Source: Nocardioides flavus (ex Wang et al. 2016) (GTDB lineage: Bacteria; Actinomycetota; Actinomycetes; Propionibacteriales; Nocardioidaceae). Taken from it: a DNA stretch of 64,000 bases. The notes under the pieces are model-generated. The model made no database searches, was not told where the DNA came from, and worked only from the letters and a program-made list of their open reading frames with translations. Positions 7,984 through 16,750 of the stretch are shown here, piece after piece; position 1 is the first letter of the stretch, and each line of letters starts with the position of its first letter. The stretch spans positions 186,001 to 250,000 of the forward strand of contig NZ_BNAD01000005.1 of NCBI RefSeq assembly GCF_014653115.1, written 5' to 3'. A program made the position numbers and the translations under genes.

Positions 7984-9294
7984 TCACCCGGCCAGGATGC
8001 TGAACGCGTGGATGACCACGCCCACCAGCCCCCCGACGATCGTGCCGTTGATCCGGATGAACTGCAGGTCGCGCCCCACGTGCAGCTCGATGCGCCGGGC
8101 CGCCTCCTTGCCGTCCCACCGCTCGATCGTGTGGGTGATGACGGTGGTCAGCTCGGCGCCGTAGCGCCCGACCACGAAGACGGCCAGGTCCGCGGCCGCG
8201 CGGTCGAGGCGCTCGCGCAGGACAGCGTCGTCGCGCAGCCGCTCGGAGAACGCCGTGAGCTCGACCAGGAGGCGCTGTCGTACGGCCCCGTCGCGGTCGC
8301 GGACGGAGGTGAGGAGCGCCGAGCGCATCGCCTTCCACAGCGAGATCGCGGTGGTGACCACCTGCGGGTGGTCGAGCAGCCGGTTCTTGAACGCCTCGGC
8401 GCGCGCCCGGGTCTCGTCGTCGTGCAGCAGGTCCGTCGCGAGCTGGCCGAGCATCGAGTCCAGCGCCTCCCGGGCGCGGTGGTGCGGGTCGTCGCGGATG
8501 TCCTCGAGCCACGCGAGGGCCTGCACGTGCAGGCGTGAGGTGACCGCGTCGTTGAGCTTGGGCGGGGCCCACCAGGGCGCGCGCTCCTCGAGCACCCGCG
8601 AGAACGTCTCCGGGTTCTCCAGCAGCCAGCGGTGCATCTCGTCGACCGCGAGGTCCACCAGCCCGTGGTGCAGGTCGTCGCGCACCACCTCCATCAGCGC
8701 GGAGCCCAGCAGCGGGGAGATCGGCTCGTCGCGGAAGCGGGGCACGAACGCCTGGGTGACGAGGTCCGCGACGTGGTCGTCACGGACCTTGCCCAGCGCG
8801 ATCGCGGCCACGTCGGATGCCTCGTCGACCACCCGGCGGGCGTTGGCCGGGTCGGCCAGCCAGTCGCCGACCCGCGCCGAGATCGTCGCCGCCGCCACCC
8901 GCTCGCGGATGATGTCCTCCTGGAGGAAGTTCTCCCCGACGAACTCCTCGAGGCCCCTGCCGAGCTCGTCCTTGCGCCGGGGCACCAGCGCCGTGTGCGG
9001 GATCGGCAGGCCGAGGGGGTGCTTGAACAGGGCGGTCACGGCGAACCAGTCAGCGATCGCGCCGACCATGGATGCCTCGGCACCGGCGTTGACGAAGCCC
9101 CAGAACCCGTCGCGCCCCAGCGTGGCGACGTACACGCAGGCGGCGAGCAGCAGCAGTCCGACGGCGACCGTACGCATCTGCCGCAGGCCGCGGCGACGTG
9201 CCTCGTCCGCGCCGGGGTCGGGCGTGATGAGCGGGACGGAAGGCCTCTGGGCGGAGCCGGTCGAGGAGGTCGTCGAGGAGGTGGTCGCGGCCAT
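7984..9294 (-). CDS. DUF445 membrane protein
   Basis: A 436-residue protein with a short Thr/Ser-rich cytosolic N terminus, a helix at about 43-62, a second hydrophobic stretch in GAEASMVGAIADWFAVTALF typical of DUF445, a long Arg/Asp-rich helical middle and a final hydrophobic segment (GTIVGGLVGVVIHAFSILAG). DUF445 function is unknown. ATG 9294 is preceded by GGAGGA (9308-9303) at a suitable distance. It is divergent from the cytidylyltransferase gene. Confidence 0.9.
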   Translation of the reverse strand: MAATTSSTTSSTGSAQRPSVPLITPDPGADEARRRGLRQMRTVAVGLLLLAACVYVATLGRDGFWGFVNAGAEASMVGAIADWFAVTALFKHPLGLPIPHTALVPRRKDELGRGLEEFVGENFLQEDIIRERVAAATISARVGDWLADPANARRVVDEASDVAAIALGKVRDDHVADLVTQAFVPRFRDEPISPLLGSALMEVVRDDLHHGLVDLAVDEMHRWLLENPETFSRVLEERAPWWAPPKLNDAVTSRLHVQALAWLEDIRDDPHHRAREALDSMLGQLATDLLHDDETRARAEAFKNRLLDHPQVVTTAISLWKAMRSALLTSVRDRDGAVRQRLLVELTAFSERLRDDAVLRERLDRAAADLAVFVVGRYGAELTTVITHTIERWDGKEAARRIELHVGRDLQFIRINGTIVGGLVGVVIHAFSILAG

Positions 9295-9318
9295 GCGGTT
9301 CATCCTCCCCGACCGTGC

Positions 9319-9324
9319 CAGAAT
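9319..9324 (+). promoter_or_regulatory. -10 box (CAGAAT) of the cytidylyltransferase gene, leaderless
   Basis: CAGAAT plus seven bases precedes ATG 9332. The upstream in-frame ATG 9323 overlaps the box and is therefore unlikely to be the start. Confidence 0.45.
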
Positions 9325-9331
9325 GCCGCGC

Positions 9332-9727
9332 ATGCCTCGCACCGTGATCACCTTCGGGACGTTCGACGTGTTCCATGTCGGGCACCTGCGCGTCCTCGAG
9401 CGCGCCGCCGAGCTCGGTGACCGGCTGGTCGTCGGCGTGTCCGCCGACGCCCTCAACGAGCGCAAGAAGGGCCGCGCGCCGATCTTCAGCCAGCGCGAGC
9501 GGCTCGCGATCGTCGGTGCGCTGAAGGTCGTCGACGCGGTCTTCGTCGAGGAGAGCCTGGAGCAGAAGCGCGACTACATCGTCGAGCACGCCGCCGACGT
9601 CCTGGTGATGGGCGACGACTGGGCGGGCAAGTTCGACGAGTTCGCCGACGTGTGCGAGGTCGTCTACCTCGAGCGCACCCCGGCCATCTCGACCACCGCG
9701 ATCATCGAGCACATCGCCGACCTGTAG
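9332..9727 (+). CDS. Nucleotidyltransferase, glycerol-3-phosphate cytidylyltransferase (TagD)-like
   Basis: A 131-residue HIGH-type cytidylyltransferase: FGTFDVFHVGHLRVLERAAELGD holds the HxGH active site and AISTTAII corresponds to the C-terminal ISTT motif. TagD-type enzymes make CDP-glycerol from CTP and glycerol-3-phosphate; close relatives activate other polyol phosphates. No other polyol or teichoic acid gene is next to it, so the substrate is inferred from family only. Confidence 0.87.
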   Translation: MPRTVITFGTFDVFHVGHLRVLERAAELGDRLVVGVSADALNERKKGRAPIFSQRERLAIVGALKVVDAVFVEESLEQKRDYIVEHAADVLVMGDDWAGKFDEFADVCEVVYLERTPAISTTAIIEHIADL

Positions 9728-9816
9728 CCGACGGCCTCCCGCCGCCGAGCGGCGAGCGTCCGGCTGTCACCCGTCCGGGTTAGGCTCGACGCGGACACGA
9801 CCACACGAGGGGAACC

Positions 9817-11406
9817 ATGCGCAGAATCGTCACCACCGCCGTGACCATCGCACTGGTGGGCGGGGCGGCTCTCGCCGCGCCGGCCGTCGCTGCCGACAAC
9901 GACCGGCGCGCCGTGCCCGGATCGGCCGGGGTCGTCGATCCCGGCGACCTGCTCGAGCTCACCCCCGAGGCGCCGCTGCCGGTGCTGGAGGAGCAGCTCG
10001 ACCCGACCGCCTCCGAGACGCTGAGCACCGCGCGGCGCGTCCTCGCCGGCAACGGCCGTCCGAGCGACCCGTCCGCGACCCTCGTGCTGCGCGACCTGTG
10101 GATGCAGAAGAAGCAGCTGCGCGGCACCGAGCGCCGCCAGGCCGACGCACTGCTGGCCCGTCCCTCCGACGGCATCAGCGACCCGCAGGGCTTCGGCTAC
10201 TCGGTGCCCGAGGCGCCGCCGGTGTGCAACACCCGCCTGTGCGTCCACTACGTCCCCACCGGCACCGACGCGCCGCCGTCGCCGGACTGGCCAGCGCAGA
10301 ACCTCGCCGTGATGGACTCGGTGTGGAGCACGATCGTCGACAGCATGGACTACCGCGCGCCGGTGCAGGACGGCGTGCGGGGCGGTGGCCCGCAGTTCGA
10401 CGTCTACCTCAAGGACCTCGGCGGCTCCCTCTACGGCTTCTGCGCCGGCGAGCGCCGGGCCAAGAAGCGCACCGCCTCCGGCTACTGCGTGCTCGACAAC
10501 GACTTCGCCACGAGCCAGTTCCCCAACGGCACGCCCCAGGACAACCTGGTGGTGACCGCCGGCCACGAGTTCTTCCACGCCGTCCAGTACGCCTACGACT
10601 ACGCCGAGGACCCGTGGATGATGGAGTCGACGGCGACGTGGATGGAGGAGCGGATCGCGACCCACGTCAACGACAACCGCCAGTACCTCCCGGTCAGCCA
10701 GATCTATGCCCCTCAGGTCCCGCTCGACGCCTTCAGCCGCACCAACGGCTTCCAGTACGGCAACTGGGTGTTCTGGGAGTACCTCACCTCGCGCTACGGC
10801 AACGGCCTGGTCCTCAAGGCCTGGAAGCAGGCCGGCACCCTCAAGCGCGACGGCAAGAAGCACAGCCTGACCGCCCTGCAGAAGGTGCTGCGCAAGAAGG
10901 GCGGCTTCCAGAAGAACTACGCCAGGTTCGCCGCCGGCAACCTGACCCCGGCCGCCAACTTCCCCGAGGGCGCCGAGTACCCCGGCCCCAACGTGCGGGG
11001 CGCCAAGGTGCTCAGCAAGCGCAAGCGTGCCAAGCGGTTCGGCACCCGGGTCGACCATCTCTCCTCCGCGTCCTACGTGTACGGCCCCGACTCGCGCCTG
11101 TCCGGCAAGAAGTGGAAGCTGTCGCTGCAGGTGCGCGGTCCGGTCAAGCGCACGTCGCCGGCCGCCGTCGTGGTCGTCCACCTGCTCAACGGCAAGCGCC
11201 AGGTCAAGATGGTCCGGCTCAACCGTGCGGGCGACGGGCACAAGTTGGTGTCGTTCGACAGCCGTCGCGTCGGCGCCGTGTCGGTGACCCTCGTCAACGG
11301 CTCGACGCGCTACCGCTGCAACCGCGACACCGTGCTCGCCTGCGGCGGCAAGCCGCTCGACGACCGCGCGCGGTTCTCCGTGAAGGGTCGCGTCACGCGC
11401 GGCTGA
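9817..11406 (+). CDS. Secreted zinc metalloprotease-like protein (MXAN_6640-like)
   Basis: A 529-residue exported protein with signal peptide MRRIVTTAVTIALVGGAALA, cleavage near AVA-AD. The zinc motif HEFFH (250-254) is followed by a downstream Glu in MMESTATWMEE (about 270), a gluzincin-like arrangement seen in the MXAN_6640 group. The C-terminal ~180 residues form a Lys-rich beta domain that may bind substrate or wall. RBS GAGGGG before ATG 9817, with a possible -10 TAGGCT at 9782-9787. Proteolysis is inferred from the motif. Confidence 0.8.
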   Translation: MRRIVTTAVTIALVGGAALAAPAVAADNDRRAVPGSAGVVDPGDLLELTPEAPLPVLEEQLDPTASETLSTARRVLAGNGRPSDPSATLVLRDLWMQKKQLRGTERRQADALLARPSDGISDPQGFGYSVPEAPPVCNTRLCVHYVPTGTDAPPSPDWPAQNLAVMDSVWSTIVDSMDYRAPVQDGVRGGGPQFDVYLKDLGGSLYGFCAGERRAKKRTASGYCVLDNDFATSQFPNGTPQDNLVVTAGHEFFHAVQYAYDYAEDPWMMESTATWMEERIATHVNDNRQYLPVSQIYAPQVPLDAFSRTNGFQYGNWVFWEYLTSRYGNGLVLKAWKQAGTLKRDGKKHSLTALQKVLRKKGGFQKNYARFAAGNLTPAANFPEGAEYPGPNVRGAKVLSKRKRAKRFGTRVDHLSSASYVYGPDSRLSGKKWKLSLQVRGPVKRTSPAAVVVVHLLNGKRQVKMVRLNRAGDGHKLVSFDSRRVGAVSVTLVNGSTRYRCNRDTVLACGGKPLDDRARFSVKGRVTRG

Positions 11407-12016
11407 CCGCCAGCAGGGCGTGGAGCGCGGCGACGCACTCCTCGACCAGGACGGACACCGGGACCGGGCGCTCGCCGGTCGGCACTGCCGACCAGGTGAG
11501 TGCCCGGTCCTCCGTGTACGCCCACCAGGCGCGCACCACGGGGCGTTGCACCTCGGGCACGCCAAGGGCGACCACCACACGCTCGGTGCTGCCCTCGCGC
11601 ACCGAGTCCATCACCTCGCTGACGCGCGGGTCCGCGACGCCGTGCCCGTGCACGAGGGCGAGGTAGAAGTCGCGACGGCGCTCGATCTGCTCGACCATGA
11701 GCCGGGTCGTCATCTCGACCTGCTGCTCGCCCGGGAGGCCTTCGTCGGGAGCGGTGTTGCGCAGGATCCGACGTCCCGCGGCAGCGATGCAGGCCAGGTA
11801 GTAGTCGGTCTTGGTCGGGAAGTAGTGGAAGAGCAACCCCCGCGAGATCCCGGCCTCGGCCGCGACGTCGTCCATCGACAGGTCCTGGATCGGCGTCTCG
11901 ACGATCTTGGCGAGGCCGATGGCCACGAGCTGCCGGCGGCGGTCCTGCGCGCTCAGCCGTCGGCGTACGGGCGGTGTGGCGCCGGCCGGTGCGGCGGGTG
12001 CGGAGTCGTCGGACAC
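11393..12016 (-). CDS. TetR/AcrR-family transcriptional regulator
   Basis: A 207-residue repressor with an N-terminal HTH (DLSMDDVAAEAGISRGLLFHYFPTKTDYYLA) and an all-helical ligand domain. GTG 12016 lies seven bases after AATGCT, itself 17 bp from TTGACC (12052-12047); an ATG at 12028 would lie inside the promoter. A perfect palindrome at 12021-12035 covers this promoter and the promoter of the divergent acyl-CoA dehydrogenase operon. It probably represses both, with an acyl-CoA as likely inducer. The stop overlaps the convergent protease gene by 14 bp. Confidence 0.88.
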   Translation of the reverse strand: MSDDSAPAAPAGATPPVRRRLSAQDRRRQLVAIGLAKIVETPIQDLSMDDVAAEAGISRGLLFHYFPTKTDYYLACIAAAGRRILRNTAPDEGLPGEQQVEMTTRLMVEQIERRRDFYLALVHGHGVADPRVSEVMDSVREGSTERVVVALGVPEVQRPVVRAWWAYTEDRALTWSAVPTGERPVPVSVLVEECVAALHALLAVSRA

Positions 12017-12020
12017 GCTA

Positions 12021-12035
12021 TTGAGCATTGCTCAA
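12021..12035. promoter_or_regulatory. Palindromic operator between tetR and the acyl-CoA dehydrogenase operon
   Basis: TTGAGCATTGCTCAA is a perfect 7-bp inverted repeat around one central T. It overlaps the -10 of tetR and supplies a -35-like TTGAGC (12021-12026) that is 17 bp from GAAGGT (12044-12049) before the dehydrogenase ATG. One bound dimer could block both directions. Confidence 0.6.
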
Positions 12036-12056
12036 CAGTGTGCGAAGGTCAACGTC

Positions 12057-13307
12057 ATGGACTTCTCCCTCTCCCCCCGCGCCGCCGACCTGCGTGAGCG
12101 AGTGCGCGCCTTCGTCACCGACGAGGTCGAGCCCGTCGAGGCCGAGGCGCACGCCCGGATCACCCGGCTGCGCGAGTCGGGCGGCGACAGCTGGACGCCT
12201 GACCCGGTGATCGGCGAGCTCCAGGCCAAGGCCCGCGCCCAGGGGTTGTGGAACCTGTTCCTCCCCGCGTCCCACGCCGGCCGGTACGCCGCGGACTTCG
12301 GCACCGACGGCGGCGAGGGGCTCTCCAACGTGGACTACGCCTCCGTGGCCGAGGTGATGGGCCGGTCGTTCCTCGCGCCGCTGGTCTTCAACTCCAACGC
12401 ACCCGACACGGGCAACATGGAGGTGCTGCTCAAGTACGGCACCGACGAGCAGAAGGCCCAGTGGCTCGAGCCTCTGCTGCGCGCGGAGATCCGCAGCGCC
12501 TTCTGCATGACCGAGCCCGACGTGGCCTCCTCCGACGCCACCAACATGGCGGCCACGGCCGAGGTCGACGGCGACGAGGTCGTCATCAACGGGCGGAAGT
12601 GGTGGTCCACCGGGGTCGGCAACCCCGACTGCAAGGTCCTCGTCTTCATGGGCCTCTCCGACCCCGACGCCGACCGGCACTCGCGGCACACCATGGTCCT
12701 GGTGCCCCGCGACGCCCCCGGCGTGAAGGTCGAGCGGATGCTCACGACGATGGGCTACTACGACGAGCCGCTGGGCCACGGCGAGGTGTCCTTCGACGAC
12801 GTGCGGGTGCCTGCGTCCAACGTCCTGCTCGGCCCCGGCCGGGCCTTCGAGATCGCCCAGGGTCGCCTCGGCCCCGGCCGCGTCCACCACTGCATGCGCG
12901 CGATCGGCCTGGCCGAGCGCGCCCTCGAGCTGGCGTGCGCCCGCGCGACGTCGCGTACGGCCTTCGGCAAGCCGATCGCCAACCTCGGCGGCAACCGTGA
13001 GCGCATCGCAGACGCGCGCATCGCGATCAACCGCTCGCGCCTGCTGGTGCTGCACGCGGCCTGGCTGCTCGACCAGGGGATGAGCCGCGAGGCCTACTCC
13101 GCGGTGAGCGAGATCAAGGTCGAGGTCCCGGCCATGGCGCTCGACGTCATCGACATGGCGATCCAGCTGCACGGCGGGGCCGGCATGTCGGACGACTTCC
13201 CCCTCGCTTCGGCGTGGGTCGGCGCCCGTACGCTCCGGCTGGCCGACGGCCCCGACGAGGTGCACCGCAACGTGATCGCCAAGATCGAGCTCGGGAAGCA
13301 CGCATGA
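12057..13307 (+). CDS. Acyl-CoA dehydrogenase, ACAD10/11-like
   Basis: A 416-residue FAD enzyme with the acyl-CoA dehydrogenase motifs FCMTEPDVASSDATN (flavin/substrate loop) and, at the C terminus, QLHGGAGMSDDFPLA and TLRLADGPDEVHRN. Where medium-chain enzymes carry the catalytic Glu in YEGT, this protein has Asp397 in ADGPDE, the pattern of the ACAD10/ACAD11 subgroup. Together with the APH-fold kinase two genes downstream this suggests handling of hydroxyacyl-CoAs rather than plain beta-oxidation. ATG 12057 follows GAAGG. First gene of a five-gene operon. Confidence 0.88.
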   Translation: MDFSLSPRAADLRERVRAFVTDEVEPVEAEAHARITRLRESGGDSWTPDPVIGELQAKARAQGLWNLFLPASHAGRYAADFGTDGGEGLSNVDYASVAEVMGRSFLAPLVFNSNAPDTGNMEVLLKYGTDEQKAQWLEPLLRAEIRSAFCMTEPDVASSDATNMAATAEVDGDEVVINGRKWWSTGVGNPDCKVLVFMGLSDPDADRHSRHTMVLVPRDAPGVKVERMLTTMGYYDEPLGHGEVSFDDVRVPASNVLLGPGRAFEIAQGRLGPGRVHHCMRAIGLAERALELACARATSRTAFGKPIANLGGNRERIADARIAINRSRLLVLHAAWLLDQGMSREAYSAVSEIKVEVPAMALDVIDMAIQLHGGAGMSDDFPLASAWVGARTLRLADGPDEVHRNVIAKIELGKHA

Positions 13308-14143
13308 ACACCCCACGCCCTTCTTCTCCGCCGCTTCGCTCCCCCGAACAACGCCGCGGGGACCCCAGAAACGCAAACCGCCGCGTGCTGGTCACCGGCG
13401 CCGCGTCGGGCCTCGGCGCCGCCCTCGTGGCGGCCCTCCGCGCCCGCGGCGACGACGTGCTCGCCACCGACCGGGTCGCCACGGACGGTGTGGACCTCGT
13501 CCTCGACATCACCTCCGACGCGGACTGGGCAGCGGCCGTCGAGGCCGTGCGCGAGCGCTGGGGCGGACTGGACGTGCTGGTCAACAACGCCGGCGTCGCC
13601 GGCGGCGGCCGGGTGGACGTCTGCACGCTCGAGGAGTGGCAGTGGATCACCGACGTCAACCTCTTCGGCATGGTGCGCGGCACCCGGGCGTTCGTCCCGA
13701 TGCTCAAGGAGCAGGGCTCCGGGCACCTGGTCAACGTCGCCTCGCTCGCCGGCCTCGTCCACCCGGCAGGCATGGCCTCCTACAACGCGGTGAAGGCCGC
13801 TGCGGTGGCCTTCACCGAGACCTGCGGGCACGAGCTCGCGGGGCACGGCATCCGAGCCAGCGTGGTGTGCCCGTCCTACTTCCGCACCAACCTGATGGAC
13901 TCCATGCAGGGCAGTGACGAGACCGTCGGCAGGGTCGTCGCCGGGCTCGTCGAGCGCTCCCCCATCACCGCCGACGACATCGCGGCCGCGGTGCTGGCCG
14001 GCATGGACGCCGGGGAGGACGTCATCGTGCCGGACGAACCCGCGCGGCAGGCCTACTTCCTCAAGTGGGCCGACCGCCCGGCCTACGACGCCGTGATGCG
14101 TGACCAGGCGGCCAAGCTCCAGGCCGCCGGGGCGGACTCGTGA
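13304..14143 (+). CDS. Short-chain dehydrogenase/reductase
   Basis: A 279-residue Rossmann oxidoreductase: VTGAASGLGAALV near residue 28, NNAGVAGGG, catalytic Ser in LVNVASLAG and YNAVK (Y-x3-K). The first ~26 residues (Pro/Arg/Ser-rich) precede the usual SDR start, and the DNA encoding them uses unusual codons. A GTG at codon 28 would start directly at the fold, but ATG 13304 has a 4-bp ATGA overlap with the dehydrogenase stop. Probable substrate: a hydroxy- or oxo-acyl-CoA intermediate of the same operon. Confidence 0.88.
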   Translation: MNTPRPSSPPLRSPEQRRGDPRNANRRVLVTGAASGLGAALVAALRARGDDVLATDRVATDGVDLVLDITSDADWAAAVEAVRERWGGLDVLVNNAGVAGGGRVDVCTLEEWQWITDVNLFGMVRGTRAFVPMLKEQGSGHLVNVASLAGLVHPAGMASYNAVKAAAVAFTETCGHELAGHGIRASVVCPSYFRTNLMDSMQGSDETVGRVVAGLVERSPITADDIAAAVLAGMDAGEDVIVPDEPARQAYFLKWADRPAYDAVMRDQAAKLQAAGADS

Positions 14144-15210
14144 GCTCGGTCCCGGGCGCGCGCGAGGTGCGCGCCGAGGACGCCTTCGACGTGGCGGCAG
14201 CGGCCGCGTGGCTGCGCGCCCACGCCGCCGACGCGAGCGGGCTCGAGGGCGAGCCCGAGGTGCGGCAGTTCTCCGGTGGTGCGTCCAACCTGACCTACCT
14301 GCTGCGCTACCCCTCGGGACGCGACCTGGTCCTGCGTCGCGCGCCGGGCGGCACCAAGGCCAAGGGGGCGCACGACATGCGCCGCGAGTTCGAGATCCAG
14401 TCCGCCCTCGCCCCGGTGTTCCCCTACGTCGCGCCGATGGTCGCCTTCTGCGACGACACCTCGGTGCTCGGCGGCGACTTCTACGCCATGGAGCGCCTCG
14501 ACGGGATCATTCCGCGCAGCACCTGGCCAGCGGACGTGCCCCTCTCCCCCGAGCAGGCACGGCAGCTGTGCCTCAACGTCGTGGAGGTCTACGCCGAGCT
14601 GCACGGCGTCGACGCCGAGGCTGCCGGGCTCGGCCGCTTCGGCCGCGGTCCGGGCTACGTGCGCCGCCAGGTCGAGGGGTGGTCGACGCGCTACCGCAAC
14701 GCCCACACGCCCGACAACCCCGACTTCGTCGAGGCGATGGCGTGGCTGGCGGCGCACCAGCCCGACGACGTGGCGACCTGCGTGATCCACAACGACTTCA
14801 AGGTCGACAACCTGGTCTTCTCCCCCGACGACCCGACGCGGGTGGTCGGCGTCCTCGACTGGGAGATGGCGACGCTCGGCGACCCCCTGATGGACGTCGG
14901 CGGGGCGCTCGCGTTCTGGGTGCAGGCCGATGACTCCGACGAGCTCAAGATGACCAAGCGGGTGCCGACCGACCTGCCGGGGATGATCACCCGCGAGGAG
15001 TTCGTGCAGGCCTACTGCGACCGGATGGGCTTCGAGATGACGCCCGAGCGGTGGCGCTTCTACGAGGTGTTCGGGCTGTTCCGCAACGCGGTCATCGCCC
15101 AGCAGATCTACTACCGCTACTTCCACGGCCAGACCACCAACGAGATGTACGCCCTCTTCGGTCCGGGCGTGCAGATCCTGGAGCGACGGATCGCGGAGCT
15201 GCTCGCGTGA
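14140..15210 (+). CDS. APH-fold phosphotransferase (ACAD10/11 kinase-domain or LvaA-like)
   Basis: A 356-residue protein kinase-like fold: the catalytic loop VIHNDFKVDNLVF (H-x-D-x4-N) and the metal-binding DWEMATLGDPLMD replacing DFG. The family includes aminoglycoside phosphotransferases, the N-terminal kinase domain of ACAD10/11 and LvaA, which phosphorylates 4-hydroxyacyl-CoA. Linkage to an ACAD11-type dehydrogenase favours the last role over antibiotic resistance. GTG 14140 overlaps the SDR stop by 4 bp. Confidence 0.87.
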   Translation: MSSVPGAREVRAEDAFDVAAAAAWLRAHAADASGLEGEPEVRQFSGGASNLTYLLRYPSGRDLVLRRAPGGTKAKGAHDMRREFEIQSALAPVFPYVAPMVAFCDDTSVLGGDFYAMERLDGIIPRSTWPADVPLSPEQARQLCLNVVEVYAELHGVDAEAAGLGRFGRGPGYVRRQVEGWSTRYRNAHTPDNPDFVEAMAWLAAHQPDDVATCVIHNDFKVDNLVFSPDDPTRVVGVLDWEMATLGDPLMDVGGALAFWVQADDSDELKMTKRVPTDLPGMITREEFVQAYCDRMGFEMTPERWRFYEVFGLFRNAVIAQQIYYRYFHGQTTNEMYALFGPGVQILERRIAELLA

Positions 15211-15875
15211 GCACCATCCTTCTCGTGCGGCACGGACAGGCCTCGTTCGGGGCCGCCGACTACGACGACCTGTCCCCCACCGGCCACGAGCAGTCCCGCG
15301 TCCTCGGCGCGGCGCTCGCCGCACGTGGCGTCACCGCGGACGTCGTGGTCGCCGGCGAGATGCGCCGTCACGCCCAGACTGCCGCCGAGGTGCTCGCGGG
15401 CGCCGGGTGGTCGGCCGACGTGACCGTCGACGCCGGCTGGAACGAGTTCGACCACCTCCAGGTGTTGAAGGTGCACGACCAGCCCAGCACCGTGGAGGGC
15501 GAGTCCGAGAAGGCCGCCTTCCAGCGGTGGTTCGAGGAGGCCACGCTGCGCTGGACCTCGGGCGACCACGACGAGGCGTACGACGAGTCGTTCGCGACCT
15601 TCTCGACCCGGGTGGAGGCCGCCATGACGCGTCTCACCGACGCGCTGCCCAGCCGTGGCACGGCCGTCGTGCTGACCAGCGGCGGACCCGTCGCCTGGAC
15701 CTGTGCGAGCCTGCTGGCCGACGGCGCTCCTGCGCGTACGGACCTGTGGCTGCGGCTCAACCCGGTCTCGGTCAACACCGGAACGTCGACCATCGTGCGC
15801 GGGTCGCGCGGCACGACGCTCGTGTCCTTCAACGCCCACGACCACCTCGCCCCCGACCTCATCACGTACCGCTAG
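15207..15875 (+). CDS. Histidine phosphatase family protein
   Basis: A 222-residue branch-1 histidine phosphatase: the phospho-His motif LLVRHGQASFG at the N terminus, a Glu/Arg pocket, and the second region VVLTSGGPVAW where the usual His is not evident. Coupled by a GTGA overlap to the kinase gene, suggesting it removes or recycles phosphate in the same pathway. The substrate is unknown. Confidence 0.85.
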   Translation: MSTILLVRHGQASFGAADYDDLSPTGHEQSRVLGAALAARGVTADVVVAGEMRRHAQTAAEVLAGAGWSADVTVDAGWNEFDHLQVLKVHDQPSTVEGESEKAAFQRWFEEATLRWTSGDHDEAYDESFATFSTRVEAAMTRLTDALPSRGTAVVLTSGGPVAWTCASLLADGAPARTDLWLRLNPVSVNTGTSTIVRGSRGTTLVSFNAHDHLAPDLITYR

Positions 15876-15884
15876 GAGACCCAC

Positions 15885-16628
15885 GTGGCCACGATCCTCA
15901 TCACCGGCGCGAGCAGCGGCCTCGGCGCCGAGATGGCCCGCCAGTTCGCCGCGCTCGGCCACGACCTCGCGCTCTGCGCCCGGCGTACGGAGCGTCTCGA
16001 CGACCTCCGCGCCGAGATCATCGCGTCGCACCCGGACGTACGCGTCGTGGTGAAGGCGCTCGACGTCACCGACCACGACGCGGTGTTCCGCGTCTTCGAG
16101 GAGTTCGCCGAGGAGCTCGGCGGGCTCGACCGCGTCGTCGTCAACGCCGGCCTCGGCAAGGGCCAGCCCCTCGGCACCGGGCGCTTCGACGCCAACCGCG
16201 AGACGGCCGAGACCAACTTCATCGGCGCACTGGCCCAGACCGAGGCCGCGGCCGCGATCTTCCGACGCCAGCACCGCGGCCACCTCGTGATGGTCTCGTC
16301 GTTTTCCGCGCTGCGCGGGATGCCCAGGAACATCACGACGTACGCCGCCACGAAGGCCGCGGTCGCCCACCTCGCCGAGGGATTCCGCGCCGACGTCCAC
16401 GGCACGCCGATCAAGGTGACCGTGCTCTACCCGGGCTACATCGTCTCCGAGATGTCCGGCACGTCGGCCAGGACGCCCCTGATGACCTCGACCGAGAAGG
16501 GCGTGCGCGCCATGGTCGAGGCCATCGAGCAGGAGAAGAAGTCGGCCCGGGTGCCGGCCTGGCCCTGGGCGCCACTCGGGGCCGTGATCAAGCGCGTGCC
16601 GGTCGGGGTGCTGCGGCGGATGAGCTAG
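15885..16628 (+). CDS. Short-chain dehydrogenase/reductase
   Basis: A 247-residue classical SDR: ITGASSGLGAEMA NAD(P) motif at residues 5-17, NAGLGKG, catalytic Ser in MVSSFSALRG and YAATK (Y-x3-K). The C terminus is basic and may be membrane-associated. An RBS (TAGGAG) precedes GTG 15885, only 9 bp after the phosphatase stop. Last gene of the dehydrogenase operon. Confidence 0.88.
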   Translation: MATILITGASSGLGAEMARQFAALGHDLALCARRTERLDDLRAEIIASHPDVRVVVKALDVTDHDAVFRVFEEFAEELGGLDRVVVNAGLGKGQPLGTGRFDANRETAETNFIGALAQTEAAAAIFRRQHRGHLVMVSSFSALRGMPRNITTYAATKAAVAHLAEGFRADVHGTPIKVTVLYPGYIVSEMSGTSARTPLMTSTEKGVRAMVEAIEQEKKSARVPAWPWAPLGAVIKRVPVGVLRRMS

Positions 16629-16715
16629 GCGGTACGGGACAACCCGGATCCGGTGTGCCCTTCAAACGGCGGGTTGACGTCCTGGATCCGAGACAGGCCG
16701 GCGACACCCGAACTG

Positions 16716-16743
16716 TTGCACGACAGGCACGAGTGGATACGGT
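16716..16743 (+). promoter_or_regulatory. Promoter (TTGCAC / 16 bp / TACGGT) of the orphan gene at 16809
   Basis: TTGCAC (16716-16721) and TACGGT (16738-16743) predict a start near 16750. There a GTG-ATG opens an 11-codon reading frame ending at 16786, before the RBS of the next gene. Confidence 0.45.
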
Positions 16744-16750
16744 GCTACGG

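Noticed and set aside
12016-12028. ATG 12028 as tetR start
   Set aside because: It lies within the operator and -10 region. GTG 12016 has the correct leaderless spacing.
14140-15210. Antibiotic resistance by aminoglycoside phosphotransferase
   Set aside because: The kinase motifs are those of the broad APH fold; operon position beside an ACAD11-type dehydrogenase points to acyl-CoA metabolism.
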